Assembly: GCA_902624095.1 (NCBI GenBank)
Contig: CACNWB010000007.1
Coordinates: 24,197-88,196, forward strand
Source: an uncultured PS1 clade bacterium
GTDB lineage: Bacteria; Pseudomonadota; Alphaproteobacteria; RS24
DNA length: 64,000 bases
Direction: 5' to 3'
Under the pieces are notes generated by a model. That model worked only from the letters and a program-made list of their open reading frames with translations. It was not told where the DNA came from and made no database searches. Each line of letters opens with the position of its first letter. The first letter of the stretch is position 1. Both the position numbers and the translations under genes were made by a program. Shown piece after piece: positions 46,448-56,521 of this stretch.

Positions 46448-47121
46448 GGCGCATCCCCTTCGGCCAGCGCGTGTAGGCATTTCGAGGCCGCGGCCTGTTC
46501 GGCCAGCCGCCGTGACGCGCCCTCGCCTTGCGCCGTGACGCCCAACACCGTTACCGACACATGAAATGTCGGCGCATGAGCCGGGCCGGTTTGCGAGACA
46601 ATCTGATATGCGGGCGTGGCGTGTTTTCGTTTCATCGCCAATTCCTGCAATTCGGTTTTGGCATCGATAGGTGCCGCGGTTTGCGCATCAAGTCGCACGC
46701 GCCACAATGCCAGTATGACTTTTGCAGCAGCTTGCAGACCGCCATCCAGATACACCGCACCAAGCACGGCTTCGCATCCATTGGCCAGAATATTGCGCGC
46801 CAGCGTGTCGCCGTCACCGCGTTGGCCCGGATCACAGCGTATCACGGTATCCAGATTGATCTCGGCGGCAATCTCTGCACAGATGCGACGGCTCACCAGC
46901 TCCGCCTGCCGACGGGCGAGATCGCCCTCTTTTTCATGCGGGTAGCGCGCCAGCAATTCTTCAGCAACCACCAGACCCAGCACCCGGTCGCCCAAAAATT
47001 CCAAATGCTCATTATCGTCCTCGACATCCAGACTTGCGTGACACAACGCGCGATGCAAAAGCGCTTCATCAGCAAAGCTATAGTCCAATGCGGCCAGAAA
47101 TTGCCTAAGCGCGGCGTCCAT
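46444..47121 (-). CDS. rnc: Ribonuclease III
   Basis: Cleaves double-stranded RNA in rRNA and mRNA maturation. The 225-residue protein has the catalytic signature HLEFLGDRVLGLVVAEEL, GCEAVLGAVYLDGG, and a C-terminal double-stranded-RNA-binding domain (DAKTELQELAMKRK, then ASRRLAEQAAASKCL). It abuts the lepB stop at a single shared base and overlaps era by 4. Confidence 0.97.
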   Translation of the reverse strand: MDAALRQFLAALDYSFADEALLHRALCHASLDVEDDNEHLEFLGDRVLGLVVAEELLARYPHEKEGDLARRQAELVSRRICAEIAAEINLDTVIRCDPGQRGDGDTLARNILANGCEAVLGAVYLDGGLQAAAKVILALWRVRLDAQTAAPIDAKTELQELAMKRKHATPAYQIVSQTGPAHAPTFHVSVTVLGVTAQGEGASRRLAEQAAASKCLHALAEGDAP

Positions 47122-47888
47122 CAGTTAACCGAAGCCAGCAGGCGCGAATAACGGATCGCAACCGGCCAGCGCCAGAATTCCAACATGGAATAGCGATCAT
47201 CAAACGAGAAGAAAAGAATGCGCGCAGGTCCGACAAGGTTTTCATGCGGTACATAGCCGACATAGCTCGAAATGCGGCTGTCGCTGGAATTGTCCCGATT
47301 GTCACCCATCATGAAATAATGGCCCGGCGGCACGGTAAAAATGCCGGTATTGTCGGCGGGCCCGTCCTCGATTTGATCGAGCGTGAAATAGCTCACCCCA
47401 TTGGGCAGAGTTTCACGATATTGGCGGATCTCGCGGTCGCCGAACCCCGGCACATAATCGACAAATGCCGCAACCTCCTCGCGATCCACTGGCGCGCCGT
47501 TAATCCATAAAGCGCCATCGCGCATCTGCACCGAATCGCCGGGTAATCCGATCACGCGCTTGATGAAATCGGTTCGATTGTCCGCCGGCAGCTTGAACAC
47601 CACAACATCGCCGCGCTCCGGGCCATCGGCCATCATCCGCCCTGAAAACAGGTTTGGTGAAAACGGAAAACTGTGGCGGGAATAGCCATAGCTAAATTTG
47701 GTTACAAAGAGAAAATCACCGATTAGCAATGTTGGCTTCATTGAGCTTGAGGGAATGTTGAATGGCTGAAACAGCAAAGACCTGATGAGCACGGCAATAA
47801 TCGCGGCCCAGATGAATGTTTTTACATTCTCGCGAAGCGCATTTTTTGCCTGAGCTTTGCCGCCTTGGGTTTTCTCATGCGCTGTCAT
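47121..47888 (-). CDS. lepB: Signal peptidase I
   Basis: Removes signal peptides at the periplasmic face. The 255-residue protein has one N-terminal membrane segment (about 24-42), the catalytic Ser49 in [14 protein letters not shown], and Lys110 in [29 protein letters not shown] (box E) is intact. Its ATG overlaps the acpS stop by 4 bases. Confidence 0.97.
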   Translation of the reverse strand: MTAHEKTQGGKAQAKNALRENVKTFIWAAIIAVLIRSLLFQPFNIPSSSMKPTLLIGDFLFVTKFSYGYSRHSFPFSPNLFSGRMMADGPERGDVVVFKLPADNRTDFIKRVIGLPGDSVQMRDGALWINGAPVDREEVAAFVDYVPGFGDREIRQYRETLPNGVSYFTLDQIEDGPADNTGIFTVPPGHYFMMGDNRDNSSDSRISSYVGYVPHENLVGPARILFFSFDDRYSMLEFWRWPVAIRYSRLLASVN

Positions 47889-48301
47889 GACACTGTTTCC
47901 GAATCGACAGGCACCGCCGAGATGATGACAATAGCCTGCGCCACCGGAAAGTCATCCGTTATGGTGAGATCGATTTGCGCGCGCATCCCGTCAGGTGTCA
48001 TTTTTTCAAGCCTATGCAGCGCGCCATTGGTGAGGCGCATGGTCGGCTTGCCAGACGGCAAATTGCTGACGCCCATATCGCGCCAGAAAACGCCCTGGCG
48101 TAACCCTGTACCTAGCGCCTTGGAGCATGCTTCCTTGGCGGCAAAGCGCTTGGCATATGACGCCGCGCGCAAACGCCGGCGCTCTGAACGCGCCCGCTCG
48201 TCAGAGGTAAAAATGCGTTTAACAAATCGGTCGCCGAAGCGTTCCAGCGTTTTTTCAATGCGCCGGATATCGATCAAATCATTGCCGATGCCCAAAATCA
48301 T
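47885..48301 (-). CDS. acpS: Holo-ACP synthase
   Basis: Attaches phosphopantetheine to acyl carrier protein. The 138-residue protein begins [17 protein letters not shown] with the metal-binding Asp, and has [15 protein letters not shown] with the catalytic Glu and Lys. It overlaps pdxJ and lepB by 4 bases each, as in many alphaproteobacteria. Confidence 0.96.
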   Translation of the reverse strand: MILGIGNDLIDIRRIEKTLERFGDRFVKRIFTSDERARSERRRLRAASYAKRFAAKEACSKALGTGLRQGVFWRDMGVSNLPSGKPTMRLTNGALHRLEKMTPDGMRAQIDLTITDDFPVAQAIVIISAVPVDSETVS

Positions 48302-49065
48302 GAACGCCCGCCTGTCGATGAACGCCCGGTCAACATACAGCGGCGCATTTCTGCAATGGCTTCCGGCAGGCCGGAGAAAATCGACGCACCGATAAGAAAA
48401 TGCCCGATATTTAGTTCAACAATCTGGGGTATAGCGGCAATCGCACCGACGGTTTGGAAGCAAAGCCCATGGCCGGCATGGACCTCTAATCCGGCCTGCG
48501 CGGCCAATAATGATGCTGATTGCAACCGCTCGATTTCATTTTGCGTCTGGCGTTTGTCCCTTTGCGCATGGGCATGGCAATAGGTCCCCGTATGCAGTTC
48601 AACAATGTCCGCGCCGAGCGTGGCGCTGGCGCCAATTTGTTCGGGATCCGGATCGATAAAAAGCGAAATTCGAATGCCTTGCGCCTTGAGTGACGACATA
48701 ATTTCTGCCAATACACCCGCCTCGCCTGCCACATTCAGGCCACCTTCGGTGGTCACTTCTTCGCGGTTTTCGGGCACCAGACAGCACGCATTCGGCTGAT
48801 GCTCCAGCGCGATGTCCCGCATCTCTTTAGTCGCCGCCATTTCCATATTCAATGGTAAATCAATTTCGCGCGCCAATCGCTCAATATCCGCATCGCAGAT
48901 GTGACGTCTGTCTTCCCGCAAATGCGCAGTAATGCCATCGGCTCCACTTTGTGCTGCGATCTCCGCCGCGCGCACCGGGTCGGGCAAACTGCCCCCACGT
49001 GCATTTCTAAGGGTTGCAACATGGTCGATATTCACGCCGAGCCTCAATTTCTCTACCTTACCCAT
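48298..49065 (-). CDS. pdxJ: Pyridoxine 5'-phosphate synthase
   Basis: Condenses 1-deoxyxylulose-5-phosphate with aminoacetone phosphate to form pyridoxine phosphate. The 255-residue TIM barrel has [43 protein letters not shown], and [14 protein letters not shown] 49065 overlaps the last base of the DUF2062 stop; a TTG one codon upstream is rejected. Confidence 0.97.
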   Translation of the reverse strand: MGKVEKLRLGVNIDHVATLRNARGGSLPDPVRAAEIAAQSGADGITAHLREDRRHICDADIERLAREIDLPLNMEMAATKEMRDIALEHQPNACCLVPENREEVTTEGGLNVAGEAGVLAEIMSSLKAQGIRISLFIDPDPEQIGASATLGADIVELHTGTYCHAHAQRDKRQTQNEIERLQSASLLAAQAGLEVHAGHGLCFQTVGAIAAIPQIVELNIGHFLIGASIFSGLPEAIAEMRRCMLTGRSSTGGRS

Positions 49066-49658
49066 CAAACTGTGTCCCCGCCATTACCCGCTTTACCACC
49101 TAGCTTATTATCGATAACGGTCTGGGCCCGTTCGAGCTTGTCACGCCGCCTTTTCTGATAGAAACGAACAGCCCAAAGGCTTGGATAATAGGTCGCCACC
49201 GCCATCACAGTGCCGACTACAAGGCCGCCGACGGTCATTGGCAAAATCACAGGCAACAGCGCGCTAATCGGCGCATCGATAAAAAGCCCAAAGCTCAATT
49301 CCGGCAAATCGCCCGCCTTGTCTTCGGTGCCAAGCATCAAATGACCGATATTGAATGTTGTGAGCCAGATAAACGGAAAGCTTATCGGGTTGCCGGCCCA
49401 AGTGCCCACTGCAGAAGCGATGATATTGCCACCGAAAACCCAGGCAATCAGCGCGGCAATCAACAAATGCATGCCGATAAACGGGCTCGCCGACACGAAG
49501 GCACCAGCGGCAAGCCCCAGCGCAATGGAATGAGCGCTGCCATTCAGCCGTATCGTGCGTTGCCATGTATATTTCAGCGCACGCGTCCAACCTTCGCGCG
49601 GCCAGATGAACTGCTGCCATTTTTCCAATGTACTTTGCGGTTTTCGACGTTTGAACAT
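49065..49658 (-). CDS. DUF2062 domain membrane protein
   Basis: A 197-residue protein with three or so hydrophobic segments and the DUF2062 core SIALGLAAGAFVSASPFIG and GTWAGNPISFPFIW. Function is not established for the family. It lies between pyrE and pdxJ in the alphaproteobacterial rsh-pyrE-pdxJ series, as in several relatives. Confidence 0.9.
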   Translation of the reverse strand: MFKRRKPQSTLEKWQQFIWPREGWTRALKYTWQRTIRLNGSAHSIALGLAAGAFVSASPFIGMHLLIAALIAWVFGGNIIASAVGTWAGNPISFPFIWLTTFNIGHLMLGTEDKAGDLPELSFGLFIDAPISALLPVILPMTVGGLVVGTVMAVATYYPSLWAVRFYQKRRRDKLERAQTVIDNKLGGKAGNGGDTV

Positions 49659-49679
49659 GCTTGCAGGCCGGCCTTCCGA

Positions 49680-50264
49680 TTAATTCAGCCCGCGACTGCC
49701 GGGTTTGACCGGCGGCACATGCTTCAAATCATCAGGCACGCAGTCGGCTGCGAATGTCTCTATGGTCAGCCGCGCCAGCGCCGTGAGGCGTACGCCGATC
49801 TTCGCCCCGCCACCAGAGCGGTCAATCAGGCAACCAGCACCAACCACGCGCCCACCAAGCGCGCGGATGCTTGTAATCGCCTCGCGCGAAGATAGCCCTG
49901 TAGTAACGATATCCTCAATCATGACCACGCGCGGCTTGCCGGCAAGGTCAAAACCCCGGCGCAAGGTAAACGTGCCGCCGACACGCTCCAAAAACATTGA
50001 CCGCACATCGAGTTGGCGTGCGACCTCATAGCCGATCAGCACCCCGCCCATTGCCGGTGACACTACACAATCAATATCGCCCTTCACATTTTCGCGAATT
50101 TGCTTAGCTAGCGCGCGCGCCAGCCGCGCCGCGCGTTTGGGGTCCATCAGTACTTTGGCGCACTGAAGGTAATTTCTGCTGTGTAATCCGGAAGAAAGAA
50201 CAAAATGCCCATCAAGCAAAGCATCAGCATCTCTAAAAACTTTCAGGACGGTGTCTTGTTTCAT
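49680..50264 (-). CDS. pyrE: Orotate phosphoribosyltransferase
   Basis: Makes orotidine monophosphate in pyrimidine synthesis. The 194-residue protein has the PRPP motif VVMIEDIVTTGLSSREAI, the N-terminal segment GHFVLSSGLHSRNYLQC, and CVVSPAMGGVLIGYEVAR. The stop is 21 bases before the DUF2062 start, and the start overlaps rsh by 4 bases. Confidence 0.96.
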   Translation of the reverse strand: MKQDTVLKVFRDADALLDGHFVLSSGLHSRNYLQCAKVLMDPKRAARLARALAKQIRENVKGDIDCVVSPAMGGVLIGYEVARQLDVRSMFLERVGGTFTLRRGFDLAGKPRVVMIEDIVTTGLSSREAITSIRALGGRVVGAGCLIDRSGGGAKIGVRLTALARLTIETFAADCVPDDLKHVPPVKPGSRGLN

Positions 50265-52468
50265 TTTTTTTCATCTCTGGAATTTGAAGCTTCACCCGTT
50301 AACTGACGCGTCGCCGTACTGACCACCGAACTGCCCTTTAACGCATTGACCAATTGTTCGGCGTGCTGAACATCTCTGACCTCAATATCAAGCGTGAGAT
50401 CACAAAAATCCTGATCACGCTGGGTCAGTGCCAGATTTGAAATATTGGCATCAAAATCGGCAATAGTCTGCGCAACAATACTCAACGAGCCCGTGCGGTT
50501 GACAACGGTCAGGTTAAGGCGCGAGTTAAACAGGCGCGCCTCTTTCATCGTGCCACTATCCCAGCGCATGGCAACCCAGCGCTCGGGTTGCTCTTCAAAC
50601 TGGTCGAGCGCGGGCGCGCCTACCGGATAAACCACCAAGCCTTCGCCCATTGTCACAATGCCGACAATCTCATCGCCCGGTAGCGGATAACAATCGGCTG
50701 CGATCCGCACCACCGATCCGTAAAGATTGCTATTGACTGGCAATGCGACGGGGTCGTTATGGGCTTCCTGTCGAGGATAGGAAATGAGCGAGCGCATGGC
50801 TCCAGCCAAGCGCGCCGGACCGCGCGGGCCTCGACCTTTGGGTCTGGCGGCCAGCAAAACCTCGGCCGCCGGTATGTGCCCGCGCCCGACATCGGCATGC
50901 AGGCCGTTCAGCGTTTCATATTCCAGCACGCCACGCGCGCGCTCGGAAAGATCTCGCGTATATTCATGGCCTTCGGATGAAAACAGGCTGGCGACCATTT
51001 CGGCACCCAGATCGGCATAACCCGCCGTCTGGCGCTCTCGCAAAGCCTGACGGATGGCGGCGCGTGCCTTGCCCGTCGTTGCGTGGTGTAGCCAGCTTTC
51101 ATTCGGAGGTTGGGAATCGCCGCGAATAATTTCAATCTCGTCACCGTTTTTGATGAGCGTTCGGAACGGCAAGCGGCGCCCGTTAATCCGCACGCCGGCA
51201 CAACTATTGCCAATCTCCGTATGCACGGCATAGGCGAAGTCAAGCGCGGTCGCCCCGCGTGGCAGGGCGATAAGACGCCCTTTCGGCGTGAAGCAGAACA
51301 CCTGATCGTTGAACAGCTCAAGCTTCGTATTTTCCATGAACTCTTCAGCGGTTTCGCCCGTTTGCAATTGCTGGATCATATCCTGCAACCAGGTGAAGGG
51401 CTCAAGTTTGCGGGCGTTGGGCGCGGCTTCATCGCCTTCTTTGTAAACCCAATGAGCCGCAACGCCGTTTTCGGCGACCTCATGCATCTGCTCGGAGCGT
51501 ATCTGAATTTCCACGCGCTGATTATTCGGTCCAATAACCGTGGTGTGCAGCGATTGATACCCATTAAGCTTGGGCGTTGAAATATAATCCTTATAGCGAC
51601 CGGGCACATATCTGAACTCGCGATGCAACACGCCGAGCGCGCGATAGCAACTGTCTTCATCAGACGTGATGATTCGATATCCGAAAATATCGGAAAGCTG
51701 TTCCAAGGAGATGGATTTGTGTTGCATCTTTCGCCAGATAGAAAATGGTCGTTTCTGCCGCCCATAAACACTTGCCTTCATCCCCCGCGATGCAAGCAGT
51801 GAACTGAATGTGTAAGCAATTTCATTCAGCATATTGCCGCTTTGCTCGTTCAGGTTTTTCAGCCGCTCGAGCAACAAATCACGTGCGTCCGCATTAATCT
51901 CGCCGAAGGAAAGGTCTTCCAACTCTTCACGAAAAGCATGCATACCCATGCGTCCGGCGAGCGGAGCAAAAATATCCAGCGTTTCCTGCGCGATACGCTG
52001 GCGTTTGTCATCAGATTTAATGAATTGCAATGTACGCATATTGTGTAAACGGTCGGCCAGCTTGACCAGCAAAATACGAACATCATTGGCGGTGGCAAGC
52101 AACAATTTGCGGAAGTTCTCGGCTTGCGCCGTATCTTGCGACGACATTTCCAGCTTGGAGAGCTTGGTGACGCCATCAACAAGCTCGGCGATTTCTGCGC
52201 CAAACAGCTCTTGAATCTCGCCATAAGTTGCATCAGTGTCTTCAAGCGTATCGTGCAACAGCGCCGTTGCGATGCTTGCCGTATCCAGACGCAAATCGGT
52301 GAGAATGCCTGCCACCTCGACCGGGTGCGAGAAATATGGGTCACCGGAAGCGCGTTTTTGGTCGCCGTGTTTTTTGGTGGCATAAATATAGGCGCGGTTA
52401 AGCAGGTCTTCGTCTGCCGTCGGTTCATAGCTGACGACCCGATCAACAAGCTCATATTGACGCATCAT
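50261..52468 (-). CDS. rsh: Bifunctional (p)ppGpp synthetase/hydrolase, RelA/SpoT family
   Basis: Makes and degrades the alarmone (p)ppGpp. The 735-residue protein has an HD hydrolase domain (FSHPVEVAG, then LLHDTLEDT with an intact HDxxED), a synthetase domain (YGRQKRPFSIWRKM, FGYRIITSD, GRYKDYISTPKLNGYQSLH), a TGS domain (VFCFTPKGRLIALPRGATALDF) and a C-terminal ACT domain (about residues 660-730). Both activities look possible, as expected for the single long RSH of alphaproteobacteria. It follows rpoZ with a 31-base gap. Confidence 0.96.
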   Translation of the reverse strand: MMRQYELVDRVVSYEPTADEDLLNRAYIYATKKHGDQKRASGDPYFSHPVEVAGILTDLRLDTASIATALLHDTLEDTDATYGEIQELFGAEIAELVDGVTKLSKLEMSSQDTAQAENFRKLLLATANDVRILLVKLADRLHNMRTLQFIKSDDKRQRIAQETLDIFAPLAGRMGMHAFREELEDLSFGEINADARDLLLERLKNLNEQSGNMLNEIAYTFSSLLASRGMKASVYGRQKRPFSIWRKMQHKSISLEQLSDIFGYRIITSDEDSCYRALGVLHREFRYVPGRYKDYISTPKLNGYQSLHTTVIGPNNQRVEIQIRSEQMHEVAENGVAAHWVYKEGDEAAPNARKLEPFTWLQDMIQQLQTGETAEEFMENTKLELFNDQVFCFTPKGRLIALPRGATALDFAYAVHTEIGNSCAGVRINGRRLPFRTLIKNGDEIEIIRGDSQPPNESWLHHATTGKARAAIRQALRERQTAGYADLGAEMVASLFSSEGHEYTRDLSERARGVLEYETLNGLHADVGRGHIPAAEVLLAARPKGRGPRGPARLAGAMRSLISYPRQEAHNDPVALPVNSNLYGSVVRIAADCYPLPGDEIVGIVTMGEGLVVYPVGAPALDQFEEQPERWVAMRWDSGTMKEARLFNSRLNLTVVNRTGSLSIVAQTIADFDANISNLALTQRDQDFCDLTLDIEVRDVQHAEQLVNALKGSSVVSTATRQLTGEASNSRDEKK

Positions 52469-52499
52469 GCCTCAAGCCTCCGTCGACGGGACGGAGAAT

Positions 52500-52907
52500 T
52501 TAATCAGAGATATCGTTTCTGCCACCGTCGCTGCGTTCTTTGGGCGCTATGTCTTCTAGCGCTTGAAGTGCCGTCAGGATATCATCCTCGCTCATCGCCG
52601 TCATCTCTTCCTGCGAAGTATTTGTATCACTGGCGGGAATAGCGGCAGGCGCCACCACGTCTTCCTCAGGCTCGTCCACATCAACCTGCTTTTGCAGTGA
52701 GCCAATCAGATCTTCGCGCACCTCATCGGGCACCAGTTTCTCATCGGCAATTTCACGCAGTGCCACCACCGGATTTTTGTCATTGTCTCGGTCGACAAGC
52801 AGTTCGGCACCCGCCGACATACCACGCGCGCGATGGGCGGCAAAAAGAACCAGTTCGAACCTGTTGGTTACCTTGTCTACGCAATCCTCAACGGTTACAC
52901 GGGCCAT
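52500..52907 (-). CDS. rpoZ: RNA polymerase omega subunit
   Basis: Omega aids polymerase assembly and, in many proteobacteria, forms one ppGpp site. The 135-residue protein begins [21 protein letters not shown] and has the core [16 protein letters not shown]. An acidic C-terminal extension ([13 protein letters not shown]) is common in alphaproteobacteria. It heads the rpoZ-rsh unit, so the target and source of ppGpp are co-transcribed. Confidence 0.97.
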   Translation of the reverse strand: MARVTVEDCVDKVTNRFELVLFAAHRARGMSAGAELLVDRDNDKNPVVALREIADEKLVPDEVREDLIGSLQKQVDVDEPEEDVVAPAAIPASDTNTSQEEMTAMSEDDILTALQALEDIAPKERSDGGRNDISD

Positions 52908-52984
52908 AAATATGTCCTATCAGCAAATATGGAGTGTGAGGAAAGGTGATAGCCCGTATTTGCGGTACGAAGCAAGTAAAAACA

Positions 52985-53488
52985 TCACGTCATACGAGTG
53001 ATACCGGCGCGCTCAGCAGGCGACAATCCGCAAATGAGCTGGTTTATCGGCGTCCCCGAGACAGGATGCCGCCACCCCGGTGCGATTTCACGCAACGGAT
53101 AGAGAACAAAGCCGCGGCGGTGCATTTCGCTATGCGGCAAAACAGGGTCCGGACCCGAACGGCCTGCGGGCATGCTAATAAGGTCGATATCGAGCGTACG
53201 TGGCCCCCATTTTACAACTCGTTCACGGCCAAATGCTGCTTCCACGCCCTGCATTTCGTGCAACAACCCATGCGCGCCCAAAACCGTATTCACCTCCAAC
53301 ACGAGATTGACATAATCGGGCTGGGACGGCCCAAAAGGGCGGGTTTGGTAGAAAGACGACGCCGCAACAACTCGCACGCGGGCGACGGCGATGGCTGCGA
53401 TGGCGGCATGCAGCAAATCGACACTGGAAACATAATTGGCAGGCAAATTGCTGCCCAGAGCCAGAAATGTCGCGTGTTTTTCCTGCAT
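52985..53488 (-). CDS. folK: 2-amino-4-hydroxy-6-hydroxymethyldihydropteridine pyrophosphokinase
   Basis: Transfers pyrophosphate to the pterin in folate synthesis. The 167-residue protein has LALGSNL near the N terminus, FYQTRPFG, YVNLVLEVNT, and the signature WGPRTLDIDLI, followed by LPHSEMHRRGFVLYPLREIAP. It is separated from rpoZ by 77 bases and diverges from the glycosylase gene with a 60-base gap. Confidence 0.96.
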   Translation of the reverse strand: MQEKHATFLALGSNLPANYVSSVDLLHAAIAAIAVARVRVVAASSFYQTRPFGPSQPDYVNLVLEVNTVLGAHGLLHEMQGVEAAFGRERVVKWGPRTLDIDLISMPAGRSGPDPVLPHSEMHRRGFVLYPLREIAPGWRHPVSGTPINQLICGLSPAERAGITRMT

Positions 53489-53548
53489 AAAAAGCCAATA
53501 CGCCAGTCACGGCTTGATGGCAAGATGCTTGCGGCTATACTTGCGCCC

Positions 53549-54208
53549 ATGACTACGCCTGTAAACACGCCCATGGATGCCCCCGCAAACCCGCCAAAAG
53601 ACTGTCAATTATGTCCGCGCCTTGCCGATTATCGCTGCGAAAACGCAAAGAAAAATCCGGACTGGTTTAATGGTGCCGTGCCGTGTTTCGGTGCGGACAA
53701 CGCAAAATTGCTCATTGTCGGGCTGGCCCCCGGCGTGACCGGCGCCAACCGCACTGGACGCCCCTTCACAGGCGACTGGGCCGGAGATTTACTTTATACT
53801 ACCTTGGCGAAATACGGGTTTTCAAATGACCGCTACAACAAACATGCCGAAGACGGGCTAACCTTGAAAGCTTGTATGATTACCAATGCTGTAAGGTGCG
53901 TGCCACCTCAAAACAAGCCGGTGGGAGCGGAAATAACCATGTGCCGACGGTTTTTAAAAGCACGGCTTGGCGCCAATGAAAAGTTGCAAGCCGTAGTGTG
54001 TCTGGGGCGCATCGCCCATGAGAGCGTGTTGCGGGCTTTGGATGTACGGCTGAAAGAAGCGCCCTTCGCTCATGGCGCGCGCCACCGTCTGGGCGACATA
54101 AACCTTTATGACAGCTATCATTGCTCACGTTACAACACAAATACGGGCCGCCTAACGGTTGAGATGTTCGAAGCGGTTTTTGAGGCCGTCCGCAAAGATC
54201 TTATCTGA
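53549..54208 (+). CDS. Family 5 uracil-DNA glycosylase (UDGb-type)
   Basis: Removes uracil and other deaminated bases from DNA. The 219-residue protein has an N-terminal cysteine pair (CQLCPRL) that with two later cysteines may hold an iron-sulfur cluster, the family 5 motif LIVGLAPGVTGANRTGRPFTGD, and the C-terminal DSYHCSRYNTNTGRL. ATG 53549 (MTTPVNTP) is chosen because folK reads toward the left from 53488; an in-frame opening much further upstream is antisense to folK. The AP-ANRTGRPF arrangement separates family 5 from family 4. Confidence 0.88.
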   Translation: MTTPVNTPMDAPANPPKDCQLCPRLADYRCENAKKNPDWFNGAVPCFGADNAKLLIVGLAPGVTGANRTGRPFTGDWAGDLLYTTLAKYGFSNDRYNKHAEDGLTLKACMITNAVRCVPPQNKPVGAEITMCRRFLKARLGANEKLQAVVCLGRIAHESVLRALDVRLKEAPFAHGARHRLGDINLYDSYHCSRYNTNTGRLTVEMFEAVFEAVRKDLI

Positions 54209-54211
54209 AAT

Positions 54212-54703
54212 TCAACCGCGTTCGCGCAGCAGACGTGCCTTGTTGCGTTGCCAGTCGCGCTTTTTGTCAGCTTCCCGCTTGTCGGCTTTTTTGCGCCCGC
54301 GTGCCAGCCCCAGCAGAAGTTTGACGCGCCCCGTGTTGTTGAAATAGAGCTTTAACGGCACCAAGGTCATACCGTCGCGCTGTACAGCCGCCATCAGCCG
54401 GTTAAGCTCGCGCCGGTGCATCAGAATTTTACGCGGTCGTGTCGGCTTGTGATTATTTCGGTTGCCGGCTGAATATTCGGGAATATCGGCGTTCATCAAA
54501 AACCCCTCACCATCCCTGATGGAGGCAAAAGAATGGGTTAAATTGGCTTTGCCGCCGCGCAAGGATTTAACTTCCGTGCCTTGCAGTACCAGCCCAGCTT
54601 CAAACGTATCGACAACTTCATAATCGCGCCGGGCTCGACGGTTTTCAACGATGGTCGTATCGCCGCCAGATGATTTTTTGCGACCACCGCTTTTGGCGGA
54701 CAT
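54212..54703 (-). CDS. smpB: SsrA-binding protein SmpB
   Basis: Carries tmRNA to stalled ribosomes. The 163-residue protein has [54 protein letters not shown] at the C-terminal basic tail, and RHELNRL-type sequence (HRRELNRLM). Its start overlaps the dapA stop by one base, so the two are one unit. It converges with the glycosylase gene with only three bases between. Confidence 0.97.
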   Translation of the reverse strand: MSAKSGGRKKSSGGDTTIVENRRARRDYEVVDTFEAGLVLQGTEVKSLRGGKANLTHSFASIRDGEGFLMNADIPEYSAGNRNNHKPTRPRKILMHRRELNRLMAAVQRDGMTLVPLKLYFNNTGRVKLLLGLARGRKKADKREADKKRDWQRNKARLLRERG

Positions 54704-55578
54704 CAGACCAGTTCTAGACGCGCGAGGGCAGCGTCGACTTTCTCACGGGCCATTGGGCTGGCCGGCAACAGAGGCAGGCGAATGTCTTCGGCGCAAAGAC
54801 CCTGTCGTGCCATGGCATATTTGACTGGCGAGGGGCTGGTCTCGCAAAACAACGCCTCGTGCAGTGGCATCAGCTTGTCTTGCATGGCCAATGCGGTTTC
54901 GATATCTCCGGCGAGGCTGGCATTTTGAAACATTGCGCAAAGCTCCGGCGCAACATTGGCGGCAACCGAAATGCACCCGCGCCCGCCTTGTGCGTTAAAG
55001 CCCAAAGCGGTGGCGTCTTCGCCGGAAAGCTGGATAAAATCATCACCACATGCCAGTCGCTGTGTGGCAACGCGCGCTAGATCGCCGGTAGCGTCTTTAA
55101 CGCCGACGATATTTTTTAGCAACGCCAGTTCCGCCATGGTTTCAACTTGCATGTCGACCACACTGCGGCCAGGAATATTGTAAATGATTAGTGGCAGGTT
55201 CTCGACCGCCGCATTCAGCGCGGTGAAATGTGCGATAAGCCCAGCCTGTGTCGGCTTGTTATAATAGGGCGTGACGACCAGCGCGGCTGAGGCACCGGCT
55301 TGTTCGGCATGGCGCGTAAATTCGAGTGCCTCCTGCGTGGAATTTGAGCCGGTCCCAGCAATAATGGGCACCCGACCGGCAGCCGCGCCGATGCATATTT
55401 CCACGACGCGCAAATGCTCATCATGGCTCAATGTGGGCGACTCGCCCGTCGTGCCGCAGGGCACCAGCCCGTGCGTGCCGGCTCCGATCTGGCGCTCGAC
55501 CAGAGCGATTAGAGCGTCCTCGTCAATCTGCCCGTCGCGAAACGGCGTGATCATCGCGGTAATGGATCCACTCAACAT
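54703..55578 (-). CDS. dapA: 4-hydroxy-tetrahydrodipicolinate synthase
   Basis: Condenses pyruvate and aspartate semialdehyde in lysine and diaminopimelate synthesis. The 291-residue TIM barrel starts at ATG 55578 ([13 protein letters not shown]), the length normal for DapA; longer readings add 17 residues. Signatures: [25 protein letters not shown] with the catalytic Tyr, and [10 protein letters not shown] with the Schiff-base Lys. It is coupled to smpB and diverges from the SDR gene. Confidence 0.96.
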   Translation of the reverse strand: MLSGSITAMITPFRDGQIDEDALIALVERQIGAGTHGLVPCGTTGESPTLSHDEHLRVVEICIGAAAGRVPIIAGTGSNSTQEALEFTRHAEQAGASAALVVTPYYNKPTQAGLIAHFTALNAAVENLPLIIYNIPGRSVVDMQVETMAELALLKNIVGVKDATGDLARVATQRLACGDDFIQLSGEDATALGFNAQGGRGCISVAANVAPELCAMFQNASLAGDIETALAMQDKLMPLHEALFCETSPSPVKYAMARQGLCAEDIRLPLLPASPMAREKVDAALARLELV

Positions 55579-55692
55579 TTGTGTGGGCCTCGTGTTTGTG
55601 CGGCCAAAAATAGCTTGGCACCTCTTCAATTAAGCGGCAACATACCACATCGTGACGCCGCGGCAAGCAACGCAAACCAGAGGAGACAGGCG

Positions 55693-56439
55693 ATGACGAC
55701 CACAAAAGCAGCAGCAATTTTCGGAGTCGGCCCGCGGAATGGCGTAGGTGCCGAACTGTGCCATCAGGCCGCACGCGCCGGACATCATGTTTTTGTGAAC
55801 GGACGCACGGCGGAAAAAATCGAGGCTGTGGCTGACGCCATCAAAGCCGAAGGCGGCTCGGCAGAGCCCCTGCTCGCCGATGTGACAAATGTGGAGCAGG
55901 TCAACACAGCTCTGGAAACCGTAGCGAGAAGCAGCCTTCCGCTTGAACTCGCCGTCTATAATGCTGGCAATAACCGTCCGGAAGCGTTTTTGGACGTAAC
56001 GCCGGAGATTTACGAGGAAATGTGGCGGGTGATTTGTTTTGGCGCTTTTGTTGTTTCGCAAGCCACCTTGCGGTTGATGCTGACACAACAGGATATCGCT
56101 GAACGCCAGTCGCTGTTTTTCACCGGTGCCAGTGGTAGCTTGCGCGGCAAAGCGAATTTTTCGGCCTTTGCTTCAGGCAAAGGCGCTCTGCGCATGCTCG
56201 CCCAATCTATCGCGCGCGAGTTTGGTCCACAAAACATCCACGTAGCACATGTGGTTATCGATGGAGCCATTAACGGCGAAAAAATCAGTTCGCGCTTTCC
56301 CGAATTTCTAGAGCGTCTAGGCGAGGAAGGCACGCTTAACATTGGCGCCATTGCCGAAGCCTTCATGATGCTGCACGCACAACACTACACAGCTTGGACG
56401 CAGGAACTCGACCTGCGACCGTTCAAGGAAAATTACTGA
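55693..56439 (+). CDS. Short-chain dehydrogenase/reductase-fold protein with Phe in place of catalytic Tyr
   Basis: A 248-residue SDR. ATG 55693 (MTTTKAAAIFGVGPRNG) follows AGGAGACAGG. The nucleotide-binding motif reads GVGPRNGVG, and the NNAG-equivalent is YNAGNN. At the active site the usual YxxxK reads FASGK, so the catalytic Tyr is Phe while Lys is kept; the Ser side (FFTGASGS) is present. Subfamilies with SLRGKANFSAFASGKGALRML keep this change. The reaction is unknown; it may bind NAD(P) without the classical chemistry. Confidence 0.85.
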   Translation: MTTTKAAAIFGVGPRNGVGAELCHQAARAGHHVFVNGRTAEKIEAVADAIKAEGGSAEPLLADVTNVEQVNTALETVARSSLPLELAVYNAGNNRPEAFLDVTPEIYEEMWRVICFGAFVVSQATLRLMLTQQDIAERQSLFFTGASGSLRGKANFSAFASGKGALRMLAQSIAREFGPQNIHVAHVVIDGAINGEKISSRFPEFLERLGEEGTLNIGAIAEAFMMLHAQHYTAWTQELDLRPFKENY

Positions 56440-56470
56440 ACCGCCTTGCGCGTATTTAGTTTTCGTCGAA

Positions 56471-56510
56471 AAAGCCGCTGCAGGGATGAACCCGACAGCG
56501 GCTAATTTTA
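56471..56510. terminator. Bidirectional terminator
   Basis: AGCCGCTG (56473-56480) pairs with CAGCGGCT (56496-56503), an eight-pair stem, with TTTT at 56506-56509 on the plus side and a run of T on the minus side (from A5 at 56469-56473). It lies between the rightward SDR gene and the leftward membrane-protein gene. Confidence 0.8.
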
Positions 56511-56521
56511 GTTTTCAAATT

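Noticed and set aside
52946..53548. N-terminal extension of the glycosylase frame by about 200 residues
   Set aside because: It is antisense to folK, which is intact, and the translated sequence has no domain. The ATG at 53549 gives a normal-length glycosylase.
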